Below, one piece after another: positions 1 to 6,789 of a stretch of DNA of 31,451 nucleotides. The notes beneath the pieces were generated by a model. It was not told where the DNA came from, did not search any database, and was given only the letters and a program-made list of their open reading frames with translations. The position numbers and the translations under genes are program-made. The first letter of the stretch is position 1. Each line of letters starts with the position of its first letter. The DNA lies in contig CAZFLR010000027.1 of the NCBI GenBank assembly GCA_964519385.1, positions 1 to 31,451 on the forward strand, written 5' to 3'. Origin of the DNA: SVFI01 sp964519385. Lineage in GTDB: Bacteria > Bacillota > Clostridia > Lachnospirales > Lachnospiraceae.

Positions 1-1
1 G

Positions 2-307
2 TTTGTGCATCAGTCTGAATTTGAGGAAAAAGAGCAGAATGTACTCGCAACCATCCACAAGCTGGTTCAGCCGGATTATATTGACCTGGAAGCTGACCTT
101 GCCCTGATTGCTGTCGTAGGACGCGGAATGCGCCAGACTCGTGGTACGGCGGGACGTATTTTCTCTGCACTTGCACATGCAAATGTAAATGTGAAAATGA
201 TTGACCAGGGTTCTTCTGAGCTTAATATTATCATCGGAGTCAGAAATGATGATTTTGAGGAAGCAATCCGTGCGATTTATCGTATTTTTGTAGATATACA
301 GTTATAA
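2..307 (+). CDS. lysC: Aspartate kinase, C-terminal part (cut by window edge)
   Basis: This is the 3' end of a gene that begins to the left of the window; the frame is open back to base 2, so no start should be assigned. The visible 100 or so residues match the tandem ACT-domain tail of aspartokinases. They include the LALIAVVGRGMRQTRGTAGR stretch and the later NVNVKMIDQGSSELNIIIGV segment, which is typical of the allosteric ACT half that binds lysine and/or threonine. Aspartate kinase catalyses the first step of the aspartate pathway (lysine, threonine, methionine, diaminopimelate). The catalytic kinase domain lies outside the window. The gene is followed 13 bases after its stop by a strong terminator. 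The family call is firm; which isozyme it is cannot be judged from this fragment. Confidence 0.9.
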   Translation, partial: FVHQSEFEEKEQNVLATIHKLVQPDYIDLEADLALIAVVGRGMRQTRGTAGRIFSALAHANVNVKMIDQGSSELNIIIGVRNDDFEEAIRAIYRIFVDIQL

Positions 308-319
308 TAGAGGAAAAAC

Positions 320-349
320 AAAGAGCCGGCCAAAATGCCGGCTCTTTTT
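320..349 (+). terminator. Bidirectional rho-independent terminator
   Basis: The arm AAGAGCCGGC (321-330) pairs perfectly with GCCGGCTCTT (337-346) around a six-base loop and is followed by a T run. On the minus strand the same stem is followed by TTTGTTTTT. It therefore probably ends both the aspartate kinase transcript and the convergent LUD-domain gene. Confidence 0.9.
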
Positions 350-374
350 GCATCGGTGTATAGCTGAAAAAATA

Positions 375-1013
375 TTAAAAACCTAAATCCTCTGCAACAA
401 GAAATACTTTAATTCTGCCATCGTGACGGCTGCGGCGTGTAATTACAACCTGGCTGCAGATGCAGTCAGGGGACAGGCAACCACCACAAATTCCGGTCTC
501 GGCACAAGGAGTTTTCTTGTTGAGACGGATGGTATTCGGCGGACTTGCAATATTCTGTGTGCGAGACAGTCCGGCACCGATATCAGTCACCACCTTATTC
601 ATGCCGACAACCAGAAATACATACTTTGGCCCGTGGATAAGGCAGGCAACACGGTTGCCGTTGCCGTCGATGTTTACAAGCTCTCCATCGAGAGTAATGG
701 CATTTGTGCTCATCAGATAGTAATCACTTCCGGCAGATTCAAGATAAACCTCTCTTTGCTCCTCAGGAGTCTGGGCTTTGGTACGGTCAATCAGTTGATA
801 TTTGCCGTTTGCCTTTAAGGCATCCATAAGTCCGCATTCTTTTAAGGATTCTGAGCCACCCCACGCGATGCTGGCTCCTTCTTCGAGCATCGGAAGGAGA
901 GTTTCTAAAAGCTGCTGGCTGCTTTCACAGTAATATCCCTCCATATTACGTTTCTGTAAATTATTAATAATAAGCTTTGCCTTTTTTTCAAAGGCTTTTT
1001 TTACATATGACAT
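375..1013 (-). CDS. LUD-domain (lactate utilisation LutB/LutC-like) protein
   Basis: This 212-residue soluble protein resembles the stand-alone LUD (DUF162) proteins common in Clostridia. Visible family features are the WGGSES segment (residues 51-56), the YYLMSTNAITLDGELVNIDG block (99-118) and RVACLIHGPK (121-130). LUD domains occur in LutB/LutC of the LutABC lactate-oxidation system, but this solitary form has no LutA or LutB beside it, so a role in lactate oxidation is not established. The C-terminal region carries five closely spaced cysteines (170, 176, 179, 184, 186), which could bind a metal or an Fe-S cluster; that is inference. A textbook AGGAGGT ribosome binding site lies just upstream of the ATG. 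The gene is convergent with aspartate kinase and divergent from the RNA region. Confidence 0.85.
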   Translation of the reverse strand: MSYVKKAFEKKAKLIINNLQKRNMEGYYCESSQQLLETLLPMLEEGASIAWGGSESLKECGLMDALKANGKYQLIDRTKAQTPEEQREVYLESAGSDYYLMSTNAITLDGELVNIDGNGNRVACLIHGPKYVFLVVGMNKVVTDIGAGLSRTQNIASPPNTIRLNKKTPCAETGICGGCLSPDCICSQVVITRRSRHDGRIKVFLVAEDLGF

Positions 1014-1037
1014 AAGCTACCTCCTTTTTCTTTTCTG

Positions 1038-1046
1038 ATTGTAGCA
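1038..1046 (-). promoter_or_regulatory. Extended -10 promoter candidate for the LUD-domain gene
   Basis: Read on the minus strand this is TGCTACAAT, an extended -10 element (TGnTAnAAT-like), about 25 bases upstream of the start codon. No good -35 is visible at 17 bases. The call rests on the -10 alone. Confidence 0.35.
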
Positions 1047-1167
1047 TAAAATGAAGTGCAGGAATAGCTTTTTTGTAAAAATCTTCCTTTAATTGCGCAA
1101 CAATTTGATTTAAAAAGTCGAAAATAAAAATAATTTCAAAAAACTTTCAAAAAAATGAAAAATTGTG

Positions 1168-1196
1168 TTGACAAATGTCGTAGCGGAAGGTATACT
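1168..1196 (+). promoter_or_regulatory. Strong sigma-A-type promoter for the structured RNA region
   Basis: A perfect TTGACA (1168-1173) is separated by 17 bases from TATACT (1191-1196). Transcription should begin near 1203. The next plausible protein start is about 370 bases downstream, so this promoter appears to drive a long non-coding leader or an independent RNA. Confidence 0.85.
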
Positions 1197-1202
1197 AAGT
1201 TC

Positions 1203-1510
1203 ATACAAAAGAAATTCACATAGATTTAATCTAATGAAAGAGAGGTACAGACCACCAAAGCCTTAAGTCAAGTGCTTTAGAGAAGCACAAAAGAGAAAAT
1301 CACAAGTTGCATTCAAGTACATGAAGAGAAGAAGAGCAGTAAAGTACGAAAGATAAAATGATAGCCTTTAACTTGAGAGCATCAGCTTACTGCAGTACAA
1401 TCAGTACGAAGCCGAGGATGGAACGAATTACAACAGAATACGGAGGTAGGTCCAATGGATCAAACAGTTAATTAGCGGGTGTCAGTCGAAAAGAGATTGA
1501 TGCCCGCTAA
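1203..1510 (+). ncRNA. Candidate structured non-coding RNA (unidentified)
   Basis: About 300 nt with no credible gene follow a near-consensus promoter. Several hairpins can be read: GTGCTT/AAGCAC (1272-1277 with 1283-1288, five-base loop), GCAGTAA (1336-1342) pairing with TTACTGC (1387-1393) to enclose a 44-nt branch, and a 14-bp helix with G-U pairs at 1474-1487/1495-1508. The RNA is purine-rich, like known large clostridial RNAs. I do not see the diagnostic ends of tmRNA, RNase P RNA, SRP RNA or 6S RNA. The raiA RNA of Clostridia has a comparable size and lifestyle and is one possibility, but I cannot confirm it by eye and no raiA gene is adjacent. The 3' helix lacks a clean T run, so the 3' end is uncertain. 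The RNA could also be a long 5' leader of the GH3-like gene. Confidence 0.6.
1474..1508 (+). terminator. Long 3' helix of the RNA, weak terminator candidate
   Basis: AGCGGGTGTCAGTC pairs with GATTGATGCCCGCT (14 bp, three G-U wobbles, seven-base loop). The sequence that follows is AAGTCTTTGTG, a poor U-tract. The hairpin may be a closing helix or processing barrier rather than an efficient terminator. Confidence 0.45.
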
Positions 1511-1526
1511 GTCTTTGTGTTATACT
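1497..1526 (+). promoter_or_regulatory. Promoter candidate for the GH3-like gene
   Basis: TTGATG (1497-1502) and TATACT (1521-1526) are 18 bases apart. The -35 lies inside the 3' arm of the preceding RNA helix. A start near 1532 would give a leader of about 40 bases before the GTG at 1572. Confidence 0.5.
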
Positions 1527-1571
1527 AAAATAAAATAGGTTGGTTTGAACAGTTGTTTTGGAGGTTGCGCC

Positions 1572-3008
1572 GTGGAATTTGAAACAAATGGATTAAGCAG
1601 GGAAGAGATAAGAAAAAGAAGAAGGAAAAAAGAGAGAACACAGGCAATTGCCATTCTGGCGGGTGTTATTCTGGTCATCCTGATTTTGATAGGGACTGCT
1701 GTTTTTGCTCTTGTGAAGATATTTGCGGGGAAGGAGACAGAACCGAAGCCGACAACGGTCGATGCAGTGGCGACGGAGAGCCTGCATGAGGAACCGGTTG
1801 GGAGTACGGATGCGGGCATGGACGAGACAGAGGAGCAGATATCTGATGAGGCGGAGGAAGAAACCTCCGGGGAAGAAGACGGAACGGAAACGGATACCGT
1901 TGCTGCGGATGATAAGCAGGAGGAACAGGGGATTTTTGATGGGGAACAGGATGCACAACTGGAAGAACTGGTGAATCAGAAAATAAGCTCCATGACCCTG
2001 GAAGAGAAGGTGGCGGGACTCTTTTTTGTGACACCGGCTCAGATTCTTGGGATTGAAAGCGATGTGACGGCTGTGGGCGGCGAATTTGGAGAAAAACTGG
2101 CCGCATATCCGGTTGGAGGAATTGTTTTGGATGAATCCAATATGACGGGAGAAGAGGAGAACGACTTTAGCACGCTGGTGGCTAATATAAAAAATTATGT
2201 GCCGGCGGATACCTTTATCGGAATAGAAGAAAGCGGCGGCGAAGAGTCTCCGTTTGTTGTGAGCGGCCTGACGGAAAATGTGATTTCCTCACAGAAAGAA
2301 ATCGGAGAAACTCTGGGAATATCGGGAGCCTACAGTGCAGGAATTTCTATAGGAAGTGAGCTTCATCAGTACGGAATCAATGTGAATTTTTCACCGAATG
2401 TTGATGTTTCCGCCATGGAAGGAAGCGTGGCTGAGAAGGAAGGCTTCGGTACGGGTGCGGAGACAACGTCAGAGCTTGGTAAGAATATGGTAAAAGGCTT
2501 GTCGGATCAGGGGATATATGTGGCTGTGGGACATTTCCCGGGCTATAGTGATGTGACACAGGACGGAGACGACGGACAGGTGATTTCCGACAGAACGAAA
2601 GAGGATTTACAGAAGGAATACGCGCCATATATCGAGGCGATAGATGCCGGTGCGGATTTGGTTATGATTTCGCATGTCAGTCTGCCTAAAATCCGCGGAG
2701 ATAAACGGCCGGCTTCTCTGTCAAAAGAAGTGATTACAGATATTGTAAGGGCAGAGTGGGGATATGACGGAATCATAATTACCGATTTCATGAACCGTTC
2801 GTGCATGTATAAAAAGTATACCTATGCGGAGGCGGCTGTCGGTGCGATTGAAGCGGGAGCGGATATGATTCTTGCACCTAAGAATTTCCTGAAATCCTAT
2901 AACGGAATTCTGGATGCAGTCAATAAGGGAACAATTACGCAGGAGCGTATCGATGAATCTCTCAGACGGATTTACCGTGTGAAGCTTGCAAATCAGGTGG
3001 AAGAGTGA
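1572..3008 (+). CDS. Membrane-anchored GH3-family (beta-N-acetylhexosaminidase-like) protein
   Basis: I chose the GTG at 1572 because GGAGG (1560-1564) sits seven bases before it; an upstream in-frame TTG at 1545 has no such site. The 478-residue product has a basic cytoplasmic tail, one membrane helix (about 25-51), an acidic Glu/Asp-rich linker (about 55-140), and then a glycoside hydrolase family 3 barrel starting at MTLEEKVAGLFFVTP. It most resembles NagZ-type hexosaminidases that act on N-acetylglucosamine in cell-wall material. The nucleophile region GIIITDFM (Asp405) is kept. The NagZ motif KHFPGHG...DSH, whose Asp-His pair supplies the acid/base, reads GHFPGYSDVTQDGDD (from 320) with no matching His. 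The enzyme may therefore be altered or inactive. It is predicted to face the cell wall. The RNA region precedes it and tRNA-Gly follows. Confidence 0.8.
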   Translation: MEFETNGLSREEIRKRRRKKERTQAIAILAGVILVILILIGTAVFALVKIFAGKETEPKPTTVDAVATESLHEEPVGSTDAGMDETEEQISDEAEEETSGEEDGTETDTVAADDKQEEQGIFDGEQDAQLEELVNQKISSMTLEEKVAGLFFVTPAQILGIESDVTAVGGEFGEKLAAYPVGGIVLDESNMTGEEENDFSTLVANIKNYVPADTFIGIEESGGEESPFVVSGLTENVISSQKEIGETLGISGAYSAGISIGSELHQYGINVNFSPNVDVSAMEGSVAEKEGFGTGAETTSELGKNMVKGLSDQGIYVAVGHFPGYSDVTQDGDDGQVISDRTKEDLQKEYAPYIEAIDAGADLVMISHVSLPKIRGDKRPASLSKEVITDIVRAEWGYDGIIITDFMNRSCMYKKYTYAEAAVGAIEAGADMILAPKNFLKSYNGILDAVNKGTITQERIDESLRRIYRVKLANQVEE

Positions 3009-3048
3009 ACGTTGGCGATGATGGCTGCAATAAATTAGAAAAAGGGGA

Positions 3049-3077
3049 TTGACAAAACATATTTCATGTAGTATATT
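3049..3077 (+). promoter_or_regulatory. Promoter of tRNA-Gly
   Basis: TTGACA (3049-3054), a 17-base spacer and TATATT (3072-3077) lie about 30 bases upstream of the tRNA, giving a short leader to be removed by RNase P. Confidence 0.8.
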
Positions 3078-3108
3078 TATTTTTGCCCGCTGAAAAGCGG
3101 GGAGAAAT

Positions 3109-3181
3109 GCGCGAGTGGCTCAGTTGGTGGAGCACGACCTTGCCAAGGTCGGGGCCGCGGGTTCGAGTCCCGTCTCGCGCT
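3109..3181 (+). tRNA. tRNA-Gly (anticodon GCC)
   Basis: A complete cloverleaf can be read. The acceptor stem is GCGCGAG (3109-3115) with CTCGCGC (3174-3180). The D arm contains CTCAGTTGGTGGAG, the anticodon stem-loop is ACCTTGCCAAGGT with anticodon GCC, and the T loop is GGTTCGAGTCC. The discriminator base is T and the CCA end is not encoded. The gene stands alone, with its own promoter and terminator. Confidence 0.95.
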
Positions 3182-3187
3182 CTGTTT

Positions 3188-3223
3188 AAAGATTTCGTTT
3201 CCAGTGAGACGGAATCTTTTTTT
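3188..3223 (+). terminator. Terminator after tRNA-Gly
   Basis: AAAGATTTCGTTTC pairs with GAGACGGAATCTTT (two G-U pairs, four-base loop CAGT), followed by a run of T. Confidence 0.85.
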
Positions 3224-3271
3224 GTGTGTAGAGAACTAATCGTTAAAAAACATAAAGTGGATTCATTTTCC

Positions 3272-3300
3272 TTGTGAAGAGTGGTTATCGGTGGTAAAAT
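3272..3300 (+). promoter_or_regulatory. Promoter candidate for the sensor-GGDEF operon
   Basis: TTGTGA (3272-3277), a 17-base spacer and TAAAAT (3295-3300). It lies downstream of the tRNA terminator and 47 bases before the ATG at 3347, which has a GGGGGT ribosome binding site. Confidence 0.5.
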
Positions 3301-3346
3301 GGAACTGGGTAATTTGCTGATTGGAAGGTTGTAGCAGGGGGTAGTT

Positions 3347-5254
3347 ATGAGATTTAAGAATGTTGCAGTTTTAATGACGGCACTCGATTCGGAAGCACAG
3401 GCAATAGCACTGAAAGGAATTGAGGAATACGGAAAAGACCGTGGATTTAATATTGCGGTTTTTTTGTGGTACACAGGTGCATTTGAGAAGGATAAGCATA
3501 ATCTGGGAGAGGTTAATATAGTGAACCTGCCGGATTTAAGTCTTTTTGACGGCGTGATTGTATTTTCTAATGTTTTTCATATTGAGAACAATCGCCGGAT
3601 GATTGAGAAAATTTTAGAACCGCTGACATGTCCGGTTGTATGTATCGGCTGTAAGCTGAAGGACTATTACAGTATCCGCACGGATAATTACACGGCTATG
3701 CGCAAGCTTGTCGAACATTTTGTTGTGGACCATAAGGCTGAAAACATTCATTTTGTAAAAGGAATCGAAGGAAATGAGGATGCTTCGGAGCGTTTCCGTG
3801 CGTTTGAGGACGTGATGAAGGAGCATGGTATTACGATTCAGCCTGAGCGTATCAGTCAGGGAGATTTTTATGTCACCGGCGGAGAAGAGGCAGCAGAGGA
3901 AATCTTAAATTGTGTACTTCCGTTTCCGGATGCGATTATATGTGCCAATGATGTTATGGCAATCACAATCTGTGACATTCTGATGGAAAAGGGTTACCGA
4001 GTCCCGGAGGATGTGATTATATCAGGATATGATTACAGTATAGAGTCACAGGGACATTACCCGCGTATTACATCGGTCCGTTCCCGTTTTATGGAACTTG
4101 GCATGGAGGCGTGCAAGGTAGTTGTTGAACTGCTGTCCGGAAAAAACGTGGAAAAGGATATCTTACTTCCGGATGAAGTGATTCTGGATGAAAGCTGCGG
4201 ATGTGAGGACCAATCCTGCCTTTACGCAGAGCGTGATGTCCGTCTGGTGCGGGGAGAAGATATCAACAGACGTAAAATGCTCCACCAGCTCATTAAGCTT
4301 GAAAAAAATCTGACAGAAGGTAACGGACTGAATGACTGGATGGAATCTCTTCGGGAGTTTATCCCGAAGATTGATGTGTCGGAAGCTTATTGCTGTGTCA
4401 ATGAAGGCTTTGTGGAAAATGTATTTGAGCTTGACATCCTTGAGCAGGAAGAGATGACAATAGAGGAAAGGCTTGCTTATTCCAGATTGAGCAATCCGAT
4501 TCTTTCATATAAAAACGGTACATTTGTGTCAAAGGCACCGTTTGAATCCAAGTATGCTTTTGATGATATGTTTAAGGAATCCGATAAATGTAAGCTGTAT
4601 ATTTTTTCGCCGATGCACTTTTTGGAACGCAATTTCGGTTATTTTGTGTTTGTGGACAGTGCGTTTCCTTTTAATAACCAGTTGTATATCAGTTGGTTGA
4701 TTAAAATCGGAGACTCTGTTGAAAATATTCGCAAGCAGAGTATGCTTCAGAATGCAATGAACCGTCTGGATGATATGTATATCAGGGATTCCCTGACGGG
4801 TGTATATAATCGTTTCGGTATGGAACGGCATTTTGCGGAGATTAAGCGCAAGTGTATGATGTCACGTATTTCCATGCAGTTTTCATTTGTTGATCTGGAT
4901 AATCTAAAAATGATTAATGATGTATACGGACATGAGACCGGGGATGAAATTATCAGTGCGGCTGCGGAGATTCTTCAAAAGGAATCCGGCAAGTTTTATG
5001 TGATACGTTATGGAGGTGACGAGTTTATCGTCATGGGAACTGTTCACAACAAACGTGAAGTTGAGGAATACTGGCTGCGAGTTCAGCAGCGGATTGAGGA
5101 GTATAATGCCGGGGAAAGAAAGGCGAAACTCTCCATGAGCTTCGGCTGTGAAGTCTTCAGGGTTGAGGCCAAGACCTATCTGGAGGACTGCATTCGCGTG
5201 ACGGATAAGAAAATGTATGAAGAGAAGAAGAAAAAGAAACAGGTACGGGTATAA
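3347..5254 (+). CDS. LacI/periplasmic-binding-type sensor fused to a GGDEF diguanylate cyclase
   Basis: This 635-residue protein has no signal peptide or membrane segment and should be cytoplasmic. Residues 1 to about 290 form a LacI/GalR-type ligand-binding fold without the DNA-binding headpiece; typical pieces are PDAIICANDVMAITICDILM, GYRVPEDVIISGYD and the ITSVRS strand. A linker domain of unknown type follows (about 300-470), then a GGDEF domain beginning at DSLTGVYNR (481) with an intact YGGDEF signature (GGDEF 556-560). The RxxD product-inhibition site normally five residues earlier is absent (SGKF instead). The expected reaction is two GTP to cyclic di-GMP, controlled by a small ligand, possibly a sugar. 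It is the first gene of an operon: the MBOAT gene starts 12 bases after its stop. Confidence 0.88.
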   Translation: MRFKNVAVLMTALDSEAQAIALKGIEEYGKDRGFNIAVFLWYTGAFEKDKHNLGEVNIVNLPDLSLFDGVIVFSNVFHIENNRRMIEKILEPLTCPVVCIGCKLKDYYSIRTDNYTAMRKLVEHFVVDHKAENIHFVKGIEGNEDASERFRAFEDVMKEHGITIQPERISQGDFYVTGGEEAAEEILNCVLPFPDAIICANDVMAITICDILMEKGYRVPEDVIISGYDYSIESQGHYPRITSVRSRFMELGMEACKVVVELLSGKNVEKDILLPDEVILDESCGCEDQSCLYAERDVRLVRGEDINRRKMLHQLIKLEKNLTEGNGLNDWMESLREFIPKIDVSEAYCCVNEGFVENVFELDILEQEEMTIEERLAYSRLSNPILSYKNGTFVSKAPFESKYAFDDMFKESDKCKLYIFSPMHFLERNFGYFVFVDSAFPFNNQLYISWLIKIGDSVENIRKQSMLQNAMNRLDDMYIRDSLTGVYNRFGMERHFAEIKRKCMMSRISMQFSFVDLDNLKMINDVYGHETGDEIISAAAEILQKESGKFYVIRYGGDEFIVMGTVHNKREVEEYWLRVQQRIEEYNAGERKAKLSMSFGCEVFRVEAKTYLEDCIRVTDKKMYEEKKKKKQVRV

Positions 5255-5266
5255 CGGGAGGAAAAT

Positions 5267-6772
5267 ATGGTTTTTAATTCCATAGATTTTCTTGTGTTTT
5301 TTCCAGTTGTTTTATTTGTTTATTTTGTAATACCGAAAAAAATGAGATATGTATGGCTTCTGGTATCGAGCTATTATTTTTATATGAGCTGGAATCCGAA
5401 GTACGCTGTGCTGATTGCACTTTCCACGGTGATTACATATCTGAGCGGTATTCTGATTGGGAAAACAGCGAAAATTGATGATGAAGGGAAGAGGAAAAAC
5501 AGAAAAAAGAGTATTGTTGCGTGCAGCTTTGTCACGAATCTTGGTATCCTGTTTTTCTTTAAATATTTTGATTTTGCACTCGAAAATATAAATTATCTGC
5601 TTGGACGTTTTGGAATCGCAGTGATAGATAAGCCGTTTGATGTGCTTTTGCCTGTCGGAATTTCGTTTTACACATTTCAGGCACTCAGCTACACGATGGA
5701 TGTATATCGTGGAGAGATGGAGCCGGAGAGAAATCTCTTTAAATACGCGCTCTTTGTATCCTTTTTTCCGCAACTTGTGGCAGGACCGATTGAACGTTCC
5801 AAAAATCTCATGAAACAGGTACAGCAGGTGCATACGTTCCGTCTTTGGAATTACGAGAACATAACGGGCGGTGCAGCTATAATGCTGTGGGGATATTTCA
5901 TGAAAATGGTGGTGGCAGACCGGTTGGCGATTTTTGTTGATGCCGTATTTGACCACTATACAGAATACAGTGCACCGCTGCTGATTATGGCCGCAGTCTT
6001 TTTTGCTTTTCAGATATACTGTGACTTTGGCAGCTATTCCATGATTGCCGTGGGATGCGCGAAAATTATGGGATTTTCGCTCATGGAGAATTTTAATACG
6101 CCTTATTTCAGCACGGGCATAAAAGAATTCTGGAGAAGATGGCATATTTCTCTCAGCACATGGTTCAGGGATTATCTTTACATCCCTCTCGGAGGAAACC
6201 GGAAAGGAAAAAGAAGAAAATACCTCAATCTTCTGGTAACGTTTCTGGTGAGCGGATTATGGCACGGCGCAAGCTTTAATTTTGTTGTGTGGGGAGGGCT
6301 GCACGGCATTTATCAGGTGGCAGGTGAAATCCTTTCGCCCGTCAGAAAAAAATGTGCGCAGGCGTTACATATGAACACGAAGTGTTTCAGCCATAAGCTT
6401 TTACAGGGAGTTGTGACGTTTGTTCTGGTGGATTTTGCGTGGATTTTCTTCCGGAGCAACACATTGATGGACAGTGTGAATTTTATCCGCAGAATTTTTG
6501 TATATCCGGATCCGTGGGCGTGGTGTAACGGAGCTCTTTTTTCTGTGGGACTCAGCAATGTGGAGTTTATGATTGCTCTCATCTCGCTGGTCGTGCTTCT
6601 GGCCGTGGATGTCATAAGATATCAGAAGAGCGTTCTGCTTTATGAATATTTAAACACACAGTCGCTGTGGTTCCGCTGGGCTGTTTACATGCTTTTGTTT
6701 ATATCGATTGTTGTGTTTGGAATTTACGGACCGGGCTATGATGCAGCGCAGTTTATATATTTTCAGTTTTAA
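5267..6772 (+). CDS. MBOAT-family membrane O-acyltransferase (AlgI/DltB-like)
   Basis: This 501-residue polytopic membrane protein belongs to the membrane-bound O-acyltransferase family. Family markers are LPVGISFYTFQALSYTMDVYRG, FFPQLVAGPIER, the FWRRWHISLSTWFRDYLYIP block, and SGLWHGAS with the catalytic His333, followed by WGGLHG with His346. AlgI-type proteins pass acetyl groups across the membrane to a periplasmic or extracellular partner that acetylates a polysaccharide; DltB does the analogous D-alanine step for teichoic acid. No dltA or dltC is nearby, so polysaccharide or wall-polymer acetylation is the better guess. It lies 12 bases after the sensor-GGDEF gene and 17 bases before the SGNH-like gene. 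The ribosome binding site is GGGAGG. Confidence 0.92.
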   Translation: MVFNSIDFLVFFPVVLFVYFVIPKKMRYVWLLVSSYYFYMSWNPKYAVLIALSTVITYLSGILIGKTAKIDDEGKRKNRKKSIVACSFVTNLGILFFFKYFDFALENINYLLGRFGIAVIDKPFDVLLPVGISFYTFQALSYTMDVYRGEMEPERNLFKYALFVSFFPQLVAGPIERSKNLMKQVQQVHTFRLWNYENITGGAAIMLWGYFMKMVVADRLAIFVDAVFDHYTEYSAPLLIMAAVFFAFQIYCDFGSYSMIAVGCAKIMGFSLMENFNTPYFSTGIKEFWRRWHISLSTWFRDYLYIPLGGNRKGKRRKYLNLLVTFLVSGLWHGASFNFVVWGGLHGIYQVAGEILSPVRKKCAQALHMNTKCFSHKLLQGVVTFVLVDFAWIFFRSNTLMDSVNFIRRIFVYPDPWAWCNGALFSVGLSNVEFMIALISLVVLLAVDVIRYQKSVLLYEYLNTQSLWFRWAVYMLLFISIVVFGIYGPGYDAAQFIYFQF

Positions 6773-6789
6773 GAAAAGGTTTATGTGAA

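Noticed and set aside
1203..1510. Assigning the RNA to tmRNA, RNase P, SRP RNA or 6S RNA
   Set aside because: No tmRNA-like acceptor/T-arm ends, no RNase P conserved core, no SRP apical motif, and no single long rod typical of 6S RNA could be found by eye.
5312..6145. Long open frame on the minus strand inside the MBOAT gene
   Set aside because: It is antisense to a clear membrane-protein gene, has no ribosome binding site, and its composition is that of a reverse-complement shadow.
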